Assembly: GCF_949628215.1 (NCBI RefSeq)
Contig: NC_134279.1
Span: 58,015,766-58,079,765 of the forward strand
Length of the DNA stretch: 64,000 nucleotides
Reading direction: 5' to 3'
From: Phalacrocorax aristotelis
Taxonomy: Eukaryota; Chordata; Aves; Suliformes; Phalacrocoracidae
Shown: positions 52,244 to 64,000 of the stretch, piece by piece
Layout: each line of letters begins with the position of its first letter
How positions within the stretch are numbered: position 1 is the first letter of the stretch
The notes under the pieces: model-generated
Databases searched by the model: none
What the model was told of the DNA's origin: nothing
What the model saw: the letters and a program-made list of their open reading frames with translations, nothing else
Translations under genes and position numbers: made by a program

Positions 52244-55200
52244 TTCTGGACCTTAAATAAAACTGTTCACTCAAGGGCACAAGAACGTTTATCACCACCC
52301 AAAACTAGCAAACAAACAAACAAACAAAAATCAAGTTGCACAGCAACATAAAGATGCGGAGGCACTGATGAACCGCTAGAAGCAACTCAGTCCTCCCTCA
52401 GCAGCCGTCAGAGTCCTAGCTCAATCGATGGTCTTTGTCCCTACCGCTGTCTGGGGCTCTGCCAAATGCTCCCTGTCTCTGTAACCTGAGAGCTGCCTGC
52501 TCTGAAGCTAGTGCTGAGGGAGAAGACAAGCGGATGGGGTATCAGTAGGAAAACTGTATTCCATTGCATTTTTTACTACAAATATAAGATTTTGACCAAT
52601 TTACAAAGACCTCTTTCACGTTTCTTTGGTGGGCCACATTTTACTGCCCCTATGTTCAGCAATAGCTTGCTCAGAACCAGTTCTGTGGAACCTGTGGACC
52701 CTCACAAAAAAGCTATCTGCCTCAGTACTTTAATTGGTAAAGTCACACTGTACATCACACATCCAAAATGTCACACAGCAAAAAACCCACAGCCTACCTA
52801 CTCCCATGCTGACAAAACAATGTTTTCGCCTACCAAAGTGGTGCCACGTGGAAAGGATGCAGCTACACTAGTTGGACAACACAGGCAACATTTGCAGTAG
52901 CCCAATATTGCTGTGCAAACAAGAACTTCCACTGGTGTTAGCAACTCTGAGACCAGTACTCAGGACAGTAAATCAGGAGCAAAACTGGACTCAGCAGATA
53001 AAATGCCACTTCCCAATACAGTACAATTTTTTCCAGGTGAACTTGAAAACACTTCACAAAGAATTACAGTTACTAGACAGCTCTTGCATTTAGCCAAAAG
53101 ACTTACAGGAGACAAATATGAATATGAAACAATACCACACCTCGTGTCCCATCTACTCTGACGGCCAGAACTTCGTTAGCTCTGCCTATATTATTCATGT
53201 TGCCAAATTAATTTCCTAGTACTGCAGGCACTTTCTTACAAGTTTCTCACAGACAAGAGATGACAACTTCCTCCTTTCCATAGTCCAATCCATCCTTCCT
53301 GATATACTGCAGTCTATTTTGCTATCATTTTAGAACAGGTAAAAGAAAAAAGTCACTGAAATAGAAAGGTGAAAATATAGAATGAACTAGCAGCAAAAAG
53401 AATTGGTCCAGAATAGTTCTGATCCACACAACATATAAAATGCTGTTGCTTTACTCTTGCGTAGTATTTTGGCTAGAAGGAAGACAATCCCTCCATACAC
53501 ATTGATTTCTATATAGCAGCACCCCTGGCACTCACTGGCTAATGTTTGTGCTTCCATGGGTCTATAAATCAATGACATTTATGGCCAGGTTCAATAGGTA
53601 AGCAATAAATAATTTCAGTCAAAGCATCAGTAATGAAATCCATCTCTGTCACCTCATTTGCTGAATTGTCAAAGAGGAAACAAGTGGAAAACAGTTTAGA
53701 AGTCAAAAACGTCAGAGCAGCCCATAGGCAGTATGAAAAAAACTGTTTTTTTCTGTGGGAAGCAGCTGTTAGAGACAACAAAAATCAGAGACAAAAGATT
53801 AAATCTTTTTGGATACAGTCAGATACCTTTAGTCTAAAGCACATTGCCATTATGTCAAGTAGCTACTGCTTCGCTTCTCTTAAGTGTAATTTCAAGAGTG
53901 ACCAATGGTACTGCTTTATGTGTGGTGCTAAAAACACTACTGGAACTGGGACTAAGCTTGCTTTGAGGCAATCTTGCAACCTATTACACCAGCAATACAT
54001 ACCTGCCGAGTAGTGGAGACTGATACACTTTAATTTGCATAAGATAACGTATATTAGAGAACCCTGCACCATTACTGTAATGACATCTTGAAGGGAAACT
54101 GCAGGTTCTCAAAAGACAAAAAAAAAAACCAGCATGCTTACATGTGTTATTTACTCAATTTATTCTTATACACACGTATTTCATATGTTACTCATTATAA
54201 ACTTGCAAAGGGATAGATCATAACCGCTCAGATCCAATCTATCATACTTCCAGTCATCAAATATATCCAATAGTTGCCACATCTTGGACATACAGACAGG
54301 CAAACATGAACACAAATATAGAAGAACACACCTGTTATGTTTGAGATGTTGCATTGATTACCACTACTTGTAAAAAAATATATCCAAAAGCCTTTTCAAT
54401 ATTAAAGATACAAGACATTTAACAATCTTCGGATGCCAGACCATTTGACTTCTTTACATTTGTTCAGAAGAAATCTGATCTGTAATTTTAATCAAAATGT
54501 CCTTAACATAGACATTTTGTGTGAAGAGCAAGTATTTGCATTAATGGTTTTTCATTGATATGAGAGATTCATCTACAAACCCATGCTTCCTCTGAATATA
54601 GTTTTAAATTGTGTCGTAATCTATGGCAATACTACTCGCAGATGAAACTTCCCATTTAACATTTGAATGGAGCTCAAATTTATAGTTAAGCCATTCTCTA
54701 TTTTTATAGTAAGAAGGTCTGCTATGAAGTCAGGAATTTATATAGAAGCAGCTTACAAAGATAATTTAAGAAGAGTCACAGGTGTTTGAAAGTTAGAATC
54801 AAGCCATTAACCTCTCCCAGAACTAGACTCCTCACCAGTGAAATTCAAAGTATCTTGCTAGAGTACATCTGCCAGCAGATGGCCCTGTTAGCCAGCCTAC
54901 TGATCTACCCAGCTATTCGAGACCATTTTTATCACACAAAAATCACATCACATTTTAATCTGCTTTGATTAATTTCGCTGATTATTTGCCTTGCATCTGA
55001 TCTAAGACAAGCACAGGCAAGATTTTTTTTTTTTTTAAAGAGAAAGGATAAGCAGAAGGAACAAAACTGCTTAGTGGTTCAATCTGGCTCTTGTGTCTGC
55101 CTACCATACATGAGACCAGTCACAAGAGGGTTTGAAGGAGAGCAAATATATATCATTGTCAACAACTGTACAATATAAAACCATATTTAGAGCACAGGCT

Positions 55201-58200
55201 GCTTCTGCTAATGCAGAGAGTGGTTAAGGCCCATGGCACATTATCCAACTCTGCTTCTACATATTTTGTTCAAACATTTGACTTTGAGAATGTGTATGGG
55301 CTATTAACGGAGCAGAACATTATGTTCGTGCTTACATTCAGTGGGACAAGAGTGTACCATTCATTGGTGCACTGAGTTTGTGCAACACTCACATGACACA
55401 CGTAACTTTCTATGGTTCTACACAAACACATATGCTGTTATCAAGACAACATTAAAAAAAAATCAGAATTCATTGTACTGCCGTGTAAGGGAAGTTTGAC
55501 TCTGCATGCACTTTAAGGACAGACTGAAGTGCAGATGACATAGGAGGGATCTCTGTCATATTAAAACTTCTAACTTTATATATTTATCTTAGCCAATCTA
55601 TAAGCAAAGCAGGAAAGTGTAAAAACATTTATTTAAAATTTTGCTGTTTCAACTAAACAAATCTTTCCTCTCCTGCCTAAAATAATAATTTGATCCTGAG
55701 GCTGAGGTTTTGACATGTACATTTTCAGAATTTTTTTAATGGATTTTTTTTGCATAAAAAGCGTTAAGAGTTTTTAAGCTTCCAACTGGAAAAGCTACAG
55801 ATACTGTATTATCACAGGCCCCAAGGCCGTCTGTACCATTTATAATCCATCCCTTCATCAGAGAACAATAAAGAAGAACAGATTGGTTTCTAAGCACAGT
55901 TTGTAAGAAGTGTCTCACAGTCTGCTTCTACTTGCCTTCCTGCCAATTTTTCTCCCCAGAAGCTGTTGCGTTCACATTCTTCGCAGCATTTGCTACAGAA
56001 TATTATCTTTTGATGGGGTCAAGCAGCACACTAACTCTTCAGAGTCAGATTTCTCTCCTTAAACTAACTGAAGTCCTCACAGCACGGGTAACAACAGTTC
56101 TTCTTGCCAGCAGAATAGCCTCACTGTGCCTGCTCTGGAGAAGGATAATACAGCACTTCATTTAGATGCAGCATGTTTCTCTCCGCCTCATTTTTTTCTC
56201 ACCCACCTACTGCCTCCTCCTTCCTTCTCTCTAAAAATCCCCTACCACCTGAAACCAGAACACTCATTCATATTTTCTTCCACCCTGTTGTACACATGGA
56301 AGATAGGAAATACATTAGGAAGCATTCACAATGGCAGGTCATGAAATAATGTAGAATATTAACCACATTTTCCAGAGATGGGAAATCCTAATTTACATGT
56401 TACAGTTGAGGTTTTTGCTGACCACATCCCAGCACCTGAAGCAATGAAACCTTTTGCCCCTAGAAGCCTTGTATTATTTAACGTGATCTAAAACGCAGCA
56501 TGTTCATCCTTTTTCACCGGATGCTTGCAAGCTGGCTGGTATTTTGTCCATCCTTGAGAAATAATTCAGTATCTGGTAGGGTTAAGAACAAAGCCATTTT
56601 ATCATTTTAGCTATCAGAAAGCTATTTTATATACAACTCTTCCTCACTGGGATCATTTCCAGTTTGTACCATGCCTTTGAATGGCTGACTATAGGATCTG
56701 TGCTCTACACAAAGACAATCTGTGGGCCTGGACACTGCTCCAGATCAAAGGTTTGCTCTAGCAGGCAGCCTGATGCTTCAAAACAAACTGGATTAGAGAA
56801 ATATTTCTACCCTATTACAAGGGTGCAGACAGACTCAAGCATCTTCCTCTTTGTGATCACTCTTGAGCCATGGGAAACAACACACTACATCAGCTTTTGG
56901 AAGTAGAGGGAAGCCCCCCAGCTACCACTGCAGGCTGAATTTAACTCTAGGTTCTGCAGAAAGCAATTTCTTCAGCTTGTGCGCACATCACAAAAAAAAA
57001 AAAGAGAGAGATATTAAACGGATATCTGAAGAAGCAAGACTGAAGGTCAACAGTTTAGATACTAACTCAACACTAAAGTTTCACTCTCTCCAAAATTCAA
57101 AGGGAGTTAGGAACATCCCTTTAAAACACTACCAAAAGTCATCATGCTCACAAGGGCATCTGCATTCCTCATAGTCGCATATCCACCTTACAACACAGAA
57201 TATGGTATATCTAAACTCCTGTGTTCTTAGCAGAGTTTCTCAGAGTTCCCCGCAGAGAGCCAAGACTAATGCTGTGCACTAATACAGTGCAGCTGGCTGA
57301 AAAGGCAGGATGCCAAAAGATGATGAAGACAAGAAAAAAACGCAGACCATAATACATCCACCTAAACTTTAACTGTGTTTTCAGGGAATTCATAGAATTT
57401 CAAGGAATTCACAGAACTCCAATTGCAAGATGACTGCTAAAATAGTATTCATACATGTTACTTCACCAGTGTTGTATAGAGTTTTGCTGACATTGTAAAA
57501 CAAATCTCTTTGACAAAGACACTAAACAAAAATCTATATTGCAAAATTTGGCATTATCTAATTATTTCTGCTCCATCTAATCACAGGCAATCTACCCAGG
57601 TGATTTTTCCATATTCCCAGAATTTAGAGGAAAAAAACAAAAATACTGCTTTCCTCAGAGTGCAAAATACCCATCTTGGCAAACCACTGCAAGAGCAAGT
57701 TTTTTTTTCTAAACCAAATAAAATAGTTTTCAAGCTTACAAATATTGCAGAGCTGCCTACTTCAAACATATCAGAGCAACTACATGGGGGAGGACACAAA
57801 CTATCACAATGCATTTATACCTGAACAAACCTCCCTGTAGGATAAGGCAAGCAACAGCTACTTATCTCTTTGAGGAAAAAGAACTTTTGATAAATCATGG
57901 GTTTAGCTACTGAAACATCTTATGGTGTGTGGGTACTGACGTTCTTTAGAATGTCCTCACATGAACACAAGCTACATTATGCTATGAACTGAGGGGAAAA
58001 AAGAAAACACCTCCTCTTGAGCAAAATATAGTAGTAAACCTGCAGTTTTATTCAAACTCTGGAACTACACTCATTCTTGCACAACAGAATCATTTAGATC
58101 TTGGAGACAAAGCATGACCATCTCAGCTGAAGATAGCATCCCGCCTTAAGCATCTCTGCACACAGTGGCTGCAGATCAGTCAAGGGAGGCTGTATTCATA

Positions 58201-58299
58201 TCATTGGTTTTCATCTGCAAAATTCTAAACAATTGTCCAATGCCAAGATACTGGTTCCTTCTTTTCAACCCACAACAAATGCATTGAAATACGTTGTGG
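52244..58299. other. CHRNA9 upstream region, no further gene recognised
   Basis: About 6 kb, AT-rich. The CHRNA9 promoter and 5' UTR must lie at its left end, but no CpG-rich island or convincing TATA element is seen. A (CAAA)n simple repeat sits at 52309-52330. Poly-T/poly-A runs occur at about 55022-55036 and 56991-57003. Confidence 0.5.
52309..52330. repeat. (CAAA)n simple repeat upstream of CHRNA9
   Basis: About five tandem CAAA units ending in an A run, within 100 bp upstream of the CHRNA9 start codon, so it may lie in the 5' UTR or core promoter. Confidence 0.85.
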
Positions 58300-60640
58300 T
58301 GGTGGCGGAGCCAACGAGGTGAGATGTGCTGCTCGACCTTATCCTAACAAACAAGGAAGGGCTAGTTGAGGATGTGAGAGTTGGGGGTAGCCTTGACTGC
58401 AGTGACCATGAGATGGTCGAGTTCAGGATACTGCGAGGTAGAAGCAAGGCTACGAGTAGGGCTACAACCTTGGACTTCAAGAGGGCCAACTTTGGCCTCT
58501 CTTCAAAGACCTGCTAGGAGGAATCCCATGGGCTAGGGCTCTAGAAGGCAGAGGGTCCAAGAGAGCTGCACAGTATTCAAGGACCACTTCCTCCGAGCTC
58601 AAGATCGGTGCATCCCCAGGAGGAAGAAGTCAGACAGAGGAGCCAGGAGACCCACATGGATGAGCAAAGAGCTTCTAGAGAAACTTAAATGGAAGAGGGA
58701 GGTTCACAGTACATGGAAAAAGGGACTGGCCACTTGGGAGGAATATAGGAACGTTGTCAGAGCATACAGAGATGTGACAAGGAAAGCTGAGGCCCACTTG
58801 GAATTAAATCTGGCAAGGGATGTCAAACATAAGAAGAAAGGCTTCTTAAAATACATCAGCAGTAAAAGGAAGACTGGGGATACAGTGGGCCCACTGCTGA
58901 ACAAGGAAGGGGCCCTGGCAATGCAGGATGCAGAGAAGGTGGAGTTACTGAATGCTGCCTTTGCCTCGGTCTTTACTGCTCAGGCTGGCCCTTGGGCATC
59001 TCAGCCCCCAGAAGGGAGAGAAAAAAATCTGGAGAAAGGAAGAATTACCATAGGTTGAGAAGGATTGGGTCAGAGATCACCTAGGCAAACTGGATCCTTG
59101 CAAATCCATGGGCCTCAATGGGATGCACCTGTGAGTGCTGAGGGAGCTGGCAGATGTTCCTGCTGAGCCACTCTCCATCATCTTTGAAAGGTCATGGAGG
59201 ACAGGGACAGGAGAGGTGCCTGAGGACTGGAGGAAAGCAAATGTCACTCCAGTCTTCAAAAAGGCAAGAAGGAAGACCTGGGGAACTACAGGCCAGTCAG
59301 CCTCACCTCCATCCTCGGAAAGGTGATGGAGCAGTTCATCCTGGAGGTCATCTCCAGGCTTGTAGAGGACAAGAAGGTTATCAGAAATAGTCAACATGGA
59401 TTCACCAAGGGATGATCGTGCATGACCAACCTGATAGCCTTCTATGATGGCGTGATTGGCTGGGTCAACAAAGGGAGAGCAGTGGATGCTGTCTATCTTG
59501 AGCTCAGTAAGGCATTGACACTGTCTCCCATAGCATCCTCACAGGCAAGCTAAGGAGGTGTGGGCTGGATGAGTGGACAGTGAGGTGGACAGACAAGTGG
59601 CTCAACAACAGAACTCAGAGGGTCATGATCAATGGGGCAGAGTCTGGATGGAGGCCTGTCACTAGTGGTGTTCCCCACCGCTAGTCTGTGCTGGGTCCAG
59701 TCCTGTTCAACATATTCATCAATGAACTGGATGATGGGAGAGAGTGTAACCTCTGCAAGTTTGCTGATGATACCAAGCTGGGAGGAGTGGCTGATACATC
59801 AGAAGGCTGTGCTGCCATCCAGTGAGACCTGGACAGGCTGGAGAGCTGGGCCGAGGGGAACCTGATGAAATTCAAAAAGAGCAAGTGCAAGGTCCTGCAC
59901 CTGGGGAGGAACAACCCCATGCACCAGTACAGGCTGGGGGCTGAACTACTGCAAAGCAGCTCTGTTGAGAAGGACCTGGGAGTGCTGGTGGACAGCAAGT
60001 TTGACCATGAGCCAGCCATGTGCCCTTATGGCCAAGAAGGCCAATGGTATCCTGGGGTGCATTAAAAGGAGTGTGGCCAGCAGGCTGAGAGAGGTTATCC
60101 TCCCCCTCTACTCTGCCCCAGTGAGACCACGTTTGGAGTACTGTGTCCAGTTTTGGGCCCCCCAGTTTAAGGAGGACACCGAACTGCTTGAGCAAGTCCA
60201 GTGGAGAGTTACCGAGATGATCAGGGGACGGGAGCATCTCCCTTATGAGGAAAGGCTGAGAGACCTGGGTTTGTTCAGCCTGGAGAAGACTGAGGGGGGA
60301 TCTCACCAATACCTACAAATATCTAAAGGGTAGGTGTCAGGACGATGGGATTGGACTCTCTTCAATAGTGTCCAATGACAGGCCAAGAGGCATCAGGCAC
60401 AAGTTGGAACACAGGAAGTTCCACCTCAATATGAGAAAAAACTTCTTTCCTGTGAGGGTTACAGAGCAGTGGCACAGGCTGCCCAGGGAGGGTGTGGAGT
60501 CTCCTTCCCTGGAGACATTCAAAACCCGCCTGGACGTGTTCCTGTGCCCCCTGCTCTAGGTGTGCCTGCTCAAGCAGGGGGGTTGGACAAGATGATCTCC
60601 AGAGGTCCCTTCCAACCCCGACCATTCTGTGATATGAAGG
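58300..60640 (+). mobile_element. CR1 LINE, long 5'-truncated and decayed copy (about 2.3 kb)
   Basis: + orientation. The left part matches the end of the CR1 endonuclease domain (LILTNKEGLVEDV, CSDHEMVEF, at about 58326-58517). A linker segment follows (58660-59058), then a reverse transcriptase region in several frames, including the FADD catalytic motif at 59760-59771. The C-terminal CR1 segment is at 59965-60333, and the 3' end has GGTTGGACAAGATGATCTCC, then CCTTCCAACC and ACCATTCTGTGAT. Frame changes and stop codons interrupt the coding region, so no functional protein can be made. It is the largest repeat in the window and lies about 6 kb upstream of CHRNA9 on the opposite strand. Confidence 0.95.
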
Positions 60641-63600
60641 CTTAGTACTTCCAAGGGAAAAAAGTTCAAGTGTTAACATGGGGAGTCACCACTACGGCAC
60701 ACCCTTTTATTTGGTTATCTGGGCTGAAAGGAAAAAAAAAAAAAAAAACAAAAAAAAAACCACAAGACAAAGGATTTGCCATCTAGAAGTGTTAGCCTAC
60801 AACACCAATTTGAATCTTACTGACTTAAGAACTGCTATTTTTCAAGTTCTCCAGAAGGTGATATGAGATATAAAAGCTGTTAAGGCAAAAAAAAATATTC
60901 TGCTTTAACATTAAAATGCTACTACAACTACATATTATACTGGGTTGGTTTGTGTGCTCTGGAAAACATTTGCAGCTTGCCTGCCAACAATTGACAGGGG
61001 GCTGTGAAATATCTTTGCCAATTGCTCAGCTGCCTTTAGCTTAAGGAAGGGTGTTTTATGCTGAAACAGAACCAAGATGTTGGGGAAAAGGCAAGAGATA
61101 TTAGTGCACAGCTTACAGCTATAGCAGAGCTATGAGAAGACAGGCTATTCTACAATCATCCTGTGGTTATAGCTTTTGGGAAATTTATCTAAAAGTGCAA
61201 ATGCCAGTTCCTCAAACTAGTATAAAAGAGCTAGTATAAAAACATTGCTAGAACTTGGAACAGTTTTAGCAATGAATTCCATATTGGCTTTATTCCTGGG
61301 CTCTAGCAAAAGTAGCATGTTACATTGCCATTTCGGAGAGCTGCTCCTAATCCAATGGTATTAATGACTGAGGTATGGTCAGGCCTAGACTCTGACGGCT
61401 AATTGATTTATTCCTGGTGGGAAGCTACACGTAAGGAAAAAAGCATGGTATTTGTGGGACATGTTGTCCTCTCTTTCTCTTCTGCCAGTACTTCAAGGAA
61501 ATAAGTAGCAACTAAGATGCTGGTATGGTTAAGCAACATGTTGCAGTGAATATGCAGCCAGCCTCAGAGAATAAGGTGGCACCATATTGAATCATCTCTT
61601 CCAATGAGATGTCATAATGAGCCAGTAGTAATTGGTGCATTCAGCACCATACTAATGCTTCTAGCCAAACTTGCATCGCAACATGTAAAACAGAGCTATC
61701 TTTTCCTATCTTGATTGAAAAACATTGCTTCTCCTTTAGATATCTTAAAATAAATTTACTTTTAATGCCTGTACAGCTTCCAAGCTTGTAACATTAGCAA
61801 TTACAAACCTCCTGAGGAGGTGTGACTTAATATGAAATGAAACATCTTCAACAAAAGCCAAAACTGGGTAAACAGAGTGCTGGCATGTTACACCCAGCAT
61901 GCTGCTATTGGAGCTGCTGCAGAACATCAGTGTCCTCCTCATCAGCTCCAGAGTAGAACAATCAAATCTCTTCAATGTACATGTAAACATCACGACGGAC
62001 AAGTATACATATCTTAAAGTAGAAGAAGTCAAGGCGGCAAAAAAGACTTTAGGTACCCAAAAGGCACTTTGGGGATGTTTCAGGTAACAAATCAATGGAA
62101 CCCCTCAATCTTTAAGGTCATCTTTTTCTAGCTACTTCCCATCCAGGTGCTGGAAGAAACAAAAAGTACAGGAGATGCAATTTTTTGCACTTGCAGATTG
62201 TCTCAAAAAGTCTCCTCAGCACTTTTTATAGCACAAATAATTCTCTGTATAACCAGTAAAAAGAAAACCCTAAGAGGTTTAAAGGCATTTGTCTATTTAC
62301 CCTTAGCTTTCTGGACTTGAGTCCTTGCTGTCAAAGGTCACCAAATGCTGCTTAGTAAGATTAGGAGGGGATGCTTTCATTCTACAAGCAAGAACTACTC
62401 ATGGATCCTGGTGTGAAACATGACAAGTATCTGATTTAGTTACCTAATTCATTTTCAGTGGATATGGAAAGAAGCCATTTCTTGCAAATGTCATCCATTT
62501 CAGGAACATGAACACTGAGGTACATTTTCAACAATGAAAGGTTTAGCTATGTAAGGACATACTACAATACTAAGTAATCAAGTATAAAGTGTAATTAATG
62601 GGTAATATTATTTCTATCATTGTAAGGAATATGTATTTGATAAAAACATCACAATCGGAATAGAATCAAATGCCTACCAACCAGGTGTACAAAGAAAGGT
62701 TTTTTTAAATAAAAAATACAACTAATCACCTTCCCTTTATTCTTGAAGAGTCTAATTACTTAAATTCAACAATTATAAATTGCAAGAGTTCAAGCTTCTA
62801 CATGAATAATGATTCACCAGTATCTCCACATACAGTGAATTCCCACAGCAGACAGTGATCAGTAGTACATGAGCAATTTAGCTCTTTCTGGAGTCAGTAT
62901 GCTTAGCCTTTCACCCTTAACATGATATAAGTGTGTGAAATCATTAATTAACACTGTAAGAAAGAATTGTGAGCCGAAATAATTTCCCATTTTGCTTTTT
63001 AAAGTAGATACCCTTCTTATATCCCCTTCTGCTTCTATTCAGGATCTTTGGCACAGCTAAATAGAAAAACCTTGCAAATTTGTTATAGAGATAGCCATTT
63101 GGGGATTCTGAGCTCATGAGATGTGAAACTCCTAACATGTAAGAGAAAACAGGTCTCATTTTCCTACTGTCTCAGTTTTATTTGCCACATATATACATAT
63201 GGATATAACTCTCCATGAAGAGAGACCTATAGCTCCAACAAGCACTGCATTTATAACCCTGTTACCTGAAAATATACCATCCTATTAAAAAAAAGCTAAT
63301 TACCTCTGTGATTGGCTTTTCCTTAAAAACAAATTTCTCTTATTCTCAATGCTGGGATCAGAACTCATAGAAGTTGATGATTATAGTTGATTCTTCGTCA
63401 CCTCTCAGGCTACTTCCTAGATTTTACTTCCACTTGGGTGGGGGGTACAAGACCAAAGTCTCTGGCTACAGCTACAGAAAGTACATAGAAATAGGAACAA
63501 AAGTAGTTCTCTCTTCTGCTTCATGTATCACTCAGACTTAGAAGTTACAGATAAGACAGACATCCATTTTCCCAGTGTTGTACAGCAATCGTGATCACAT

Positions 63601-64000
63601 TTATTTGCCAAATACTTACCTCTGAGCTTTAAAAACAGCACACATATTAAAGGTGCTAGCATTAATACAGCCATTTCTGTCTTACTAGAACATCCATTTA
63701 CACTCTAAAAAAAAAAATTGCAAGGCTTTCCTGTCTCCCCATTTGGGAAGCACAATTTATTGCTGAAATCAATTAAATGGGAGAGTCCAGACAGGGATTT
63801 AAATGGTCAGGCACATCCACTAAGCTGGTGTTGTATTGCATTCATTTTGCTACCTCCCAGGTCTGTAATGCTGGTGCAGCTAGTTTGACCCACTTGTATA
63901 GAGGGTTAAAGATAGTGAGATCACTTGATTACAGTCACAGTTAAAACAGACTCAACTTGGAAAAAATTAATTTATTGCCAGTTAAAATATTTGGGTACTG
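60641..64000. other. Intergenic right edge, no gene recognised
   Basis: About 3.4 kb of AT-rich sequence. It starts with an A-rich run (about 60731-60760) some 90 bp beyond the CR1 3' end. A + strand open frame of about 70 codons near 61876-62090, bounded by AG and GT dinucleotides, is the only exon-like object; see findings. Confidence 0.5.

Noticed and set aside
60731..60760. A-rich run as a possible retroposed mRNA or SINE tail
   Set aside because: No coding or tRNA-like sequence with matching flanking duplication precedes it; the nearest element, CR1, does not use poly-A tails. Treated as a simple repeat.
52244..64000. RHOH or another neighbour known near CHRNA9 in human
   Set aside because: No frame with small-GTPase motifs was found on either strand; the next gene presumably lies beyond the right edge.

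Overview
This is vertebrate nuclear DNA, almost certainly from a bird. Two intron-containing genes with GT-AG junctions are present, and the interspersed repeats are mostly avian CR1 LINE copies plus one solo LTR of a type I recall from non-galliform (neoavian) birds. The bird assignment is firm. The finer placement rests on memory of that LTR and is an inference. I found no bacterial genes, CRISPR arrays or tRNA/rRNA genes.

Layout. Positions 1-10295 have no recognisable coding sequence and are probably 5' intron or flank of RBM47. RBM47 runs on the + strand with four coding exons (10327-11455, 13003-13209, 16762-16964, 17363-17605). Together they make an exact 593-codon reading frame with three RRM domains, followed by a 3' UTR of about 2.6 kb ending at the AATAAA at 20153-20158. 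An AT-rich, gene-poor interval of about 26 kb follows, holding two CR1 fragments and a 511-bp solo LTR with a perfect 5-bp target duplication. CHRNA9 lies on the - strand with five coding exons (52174-52243, 50957-51102, 50001-50155, 48789-49321, 46391-46944), giving 485 residues with signal peptide, Cys-loop, vicinal cysteines and four membrane segments. From about 52.2 kb to the right edge I see no gene, only a 2.3-kb decayed CR1 copy at about 58.3-60.64 kb.

The genes converge tail to tail. This is the RBM47/CHRNA9 neighbourhood known from human 4p14 (established knowledge), which supports both identifications. They are functionally unrelated: RBM47 is a nuclear RNA-binding protein for splicing, mRNA stability and editing cofactor roles, and CHRNA9 is the hair-cell efferent acetylcholine receptor subunit.

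No undescribed system stands out. The observations most worth a second look are a five-codon uORF whose stop overlaps the RBM47 start codon, a NAGNAG acceptor on the 207-nt RBM47 cassette exon, a 19-bp exact repeat of that splice-site region 31 kb away, and an unidentified exon-like open frame near 62.0 kb.
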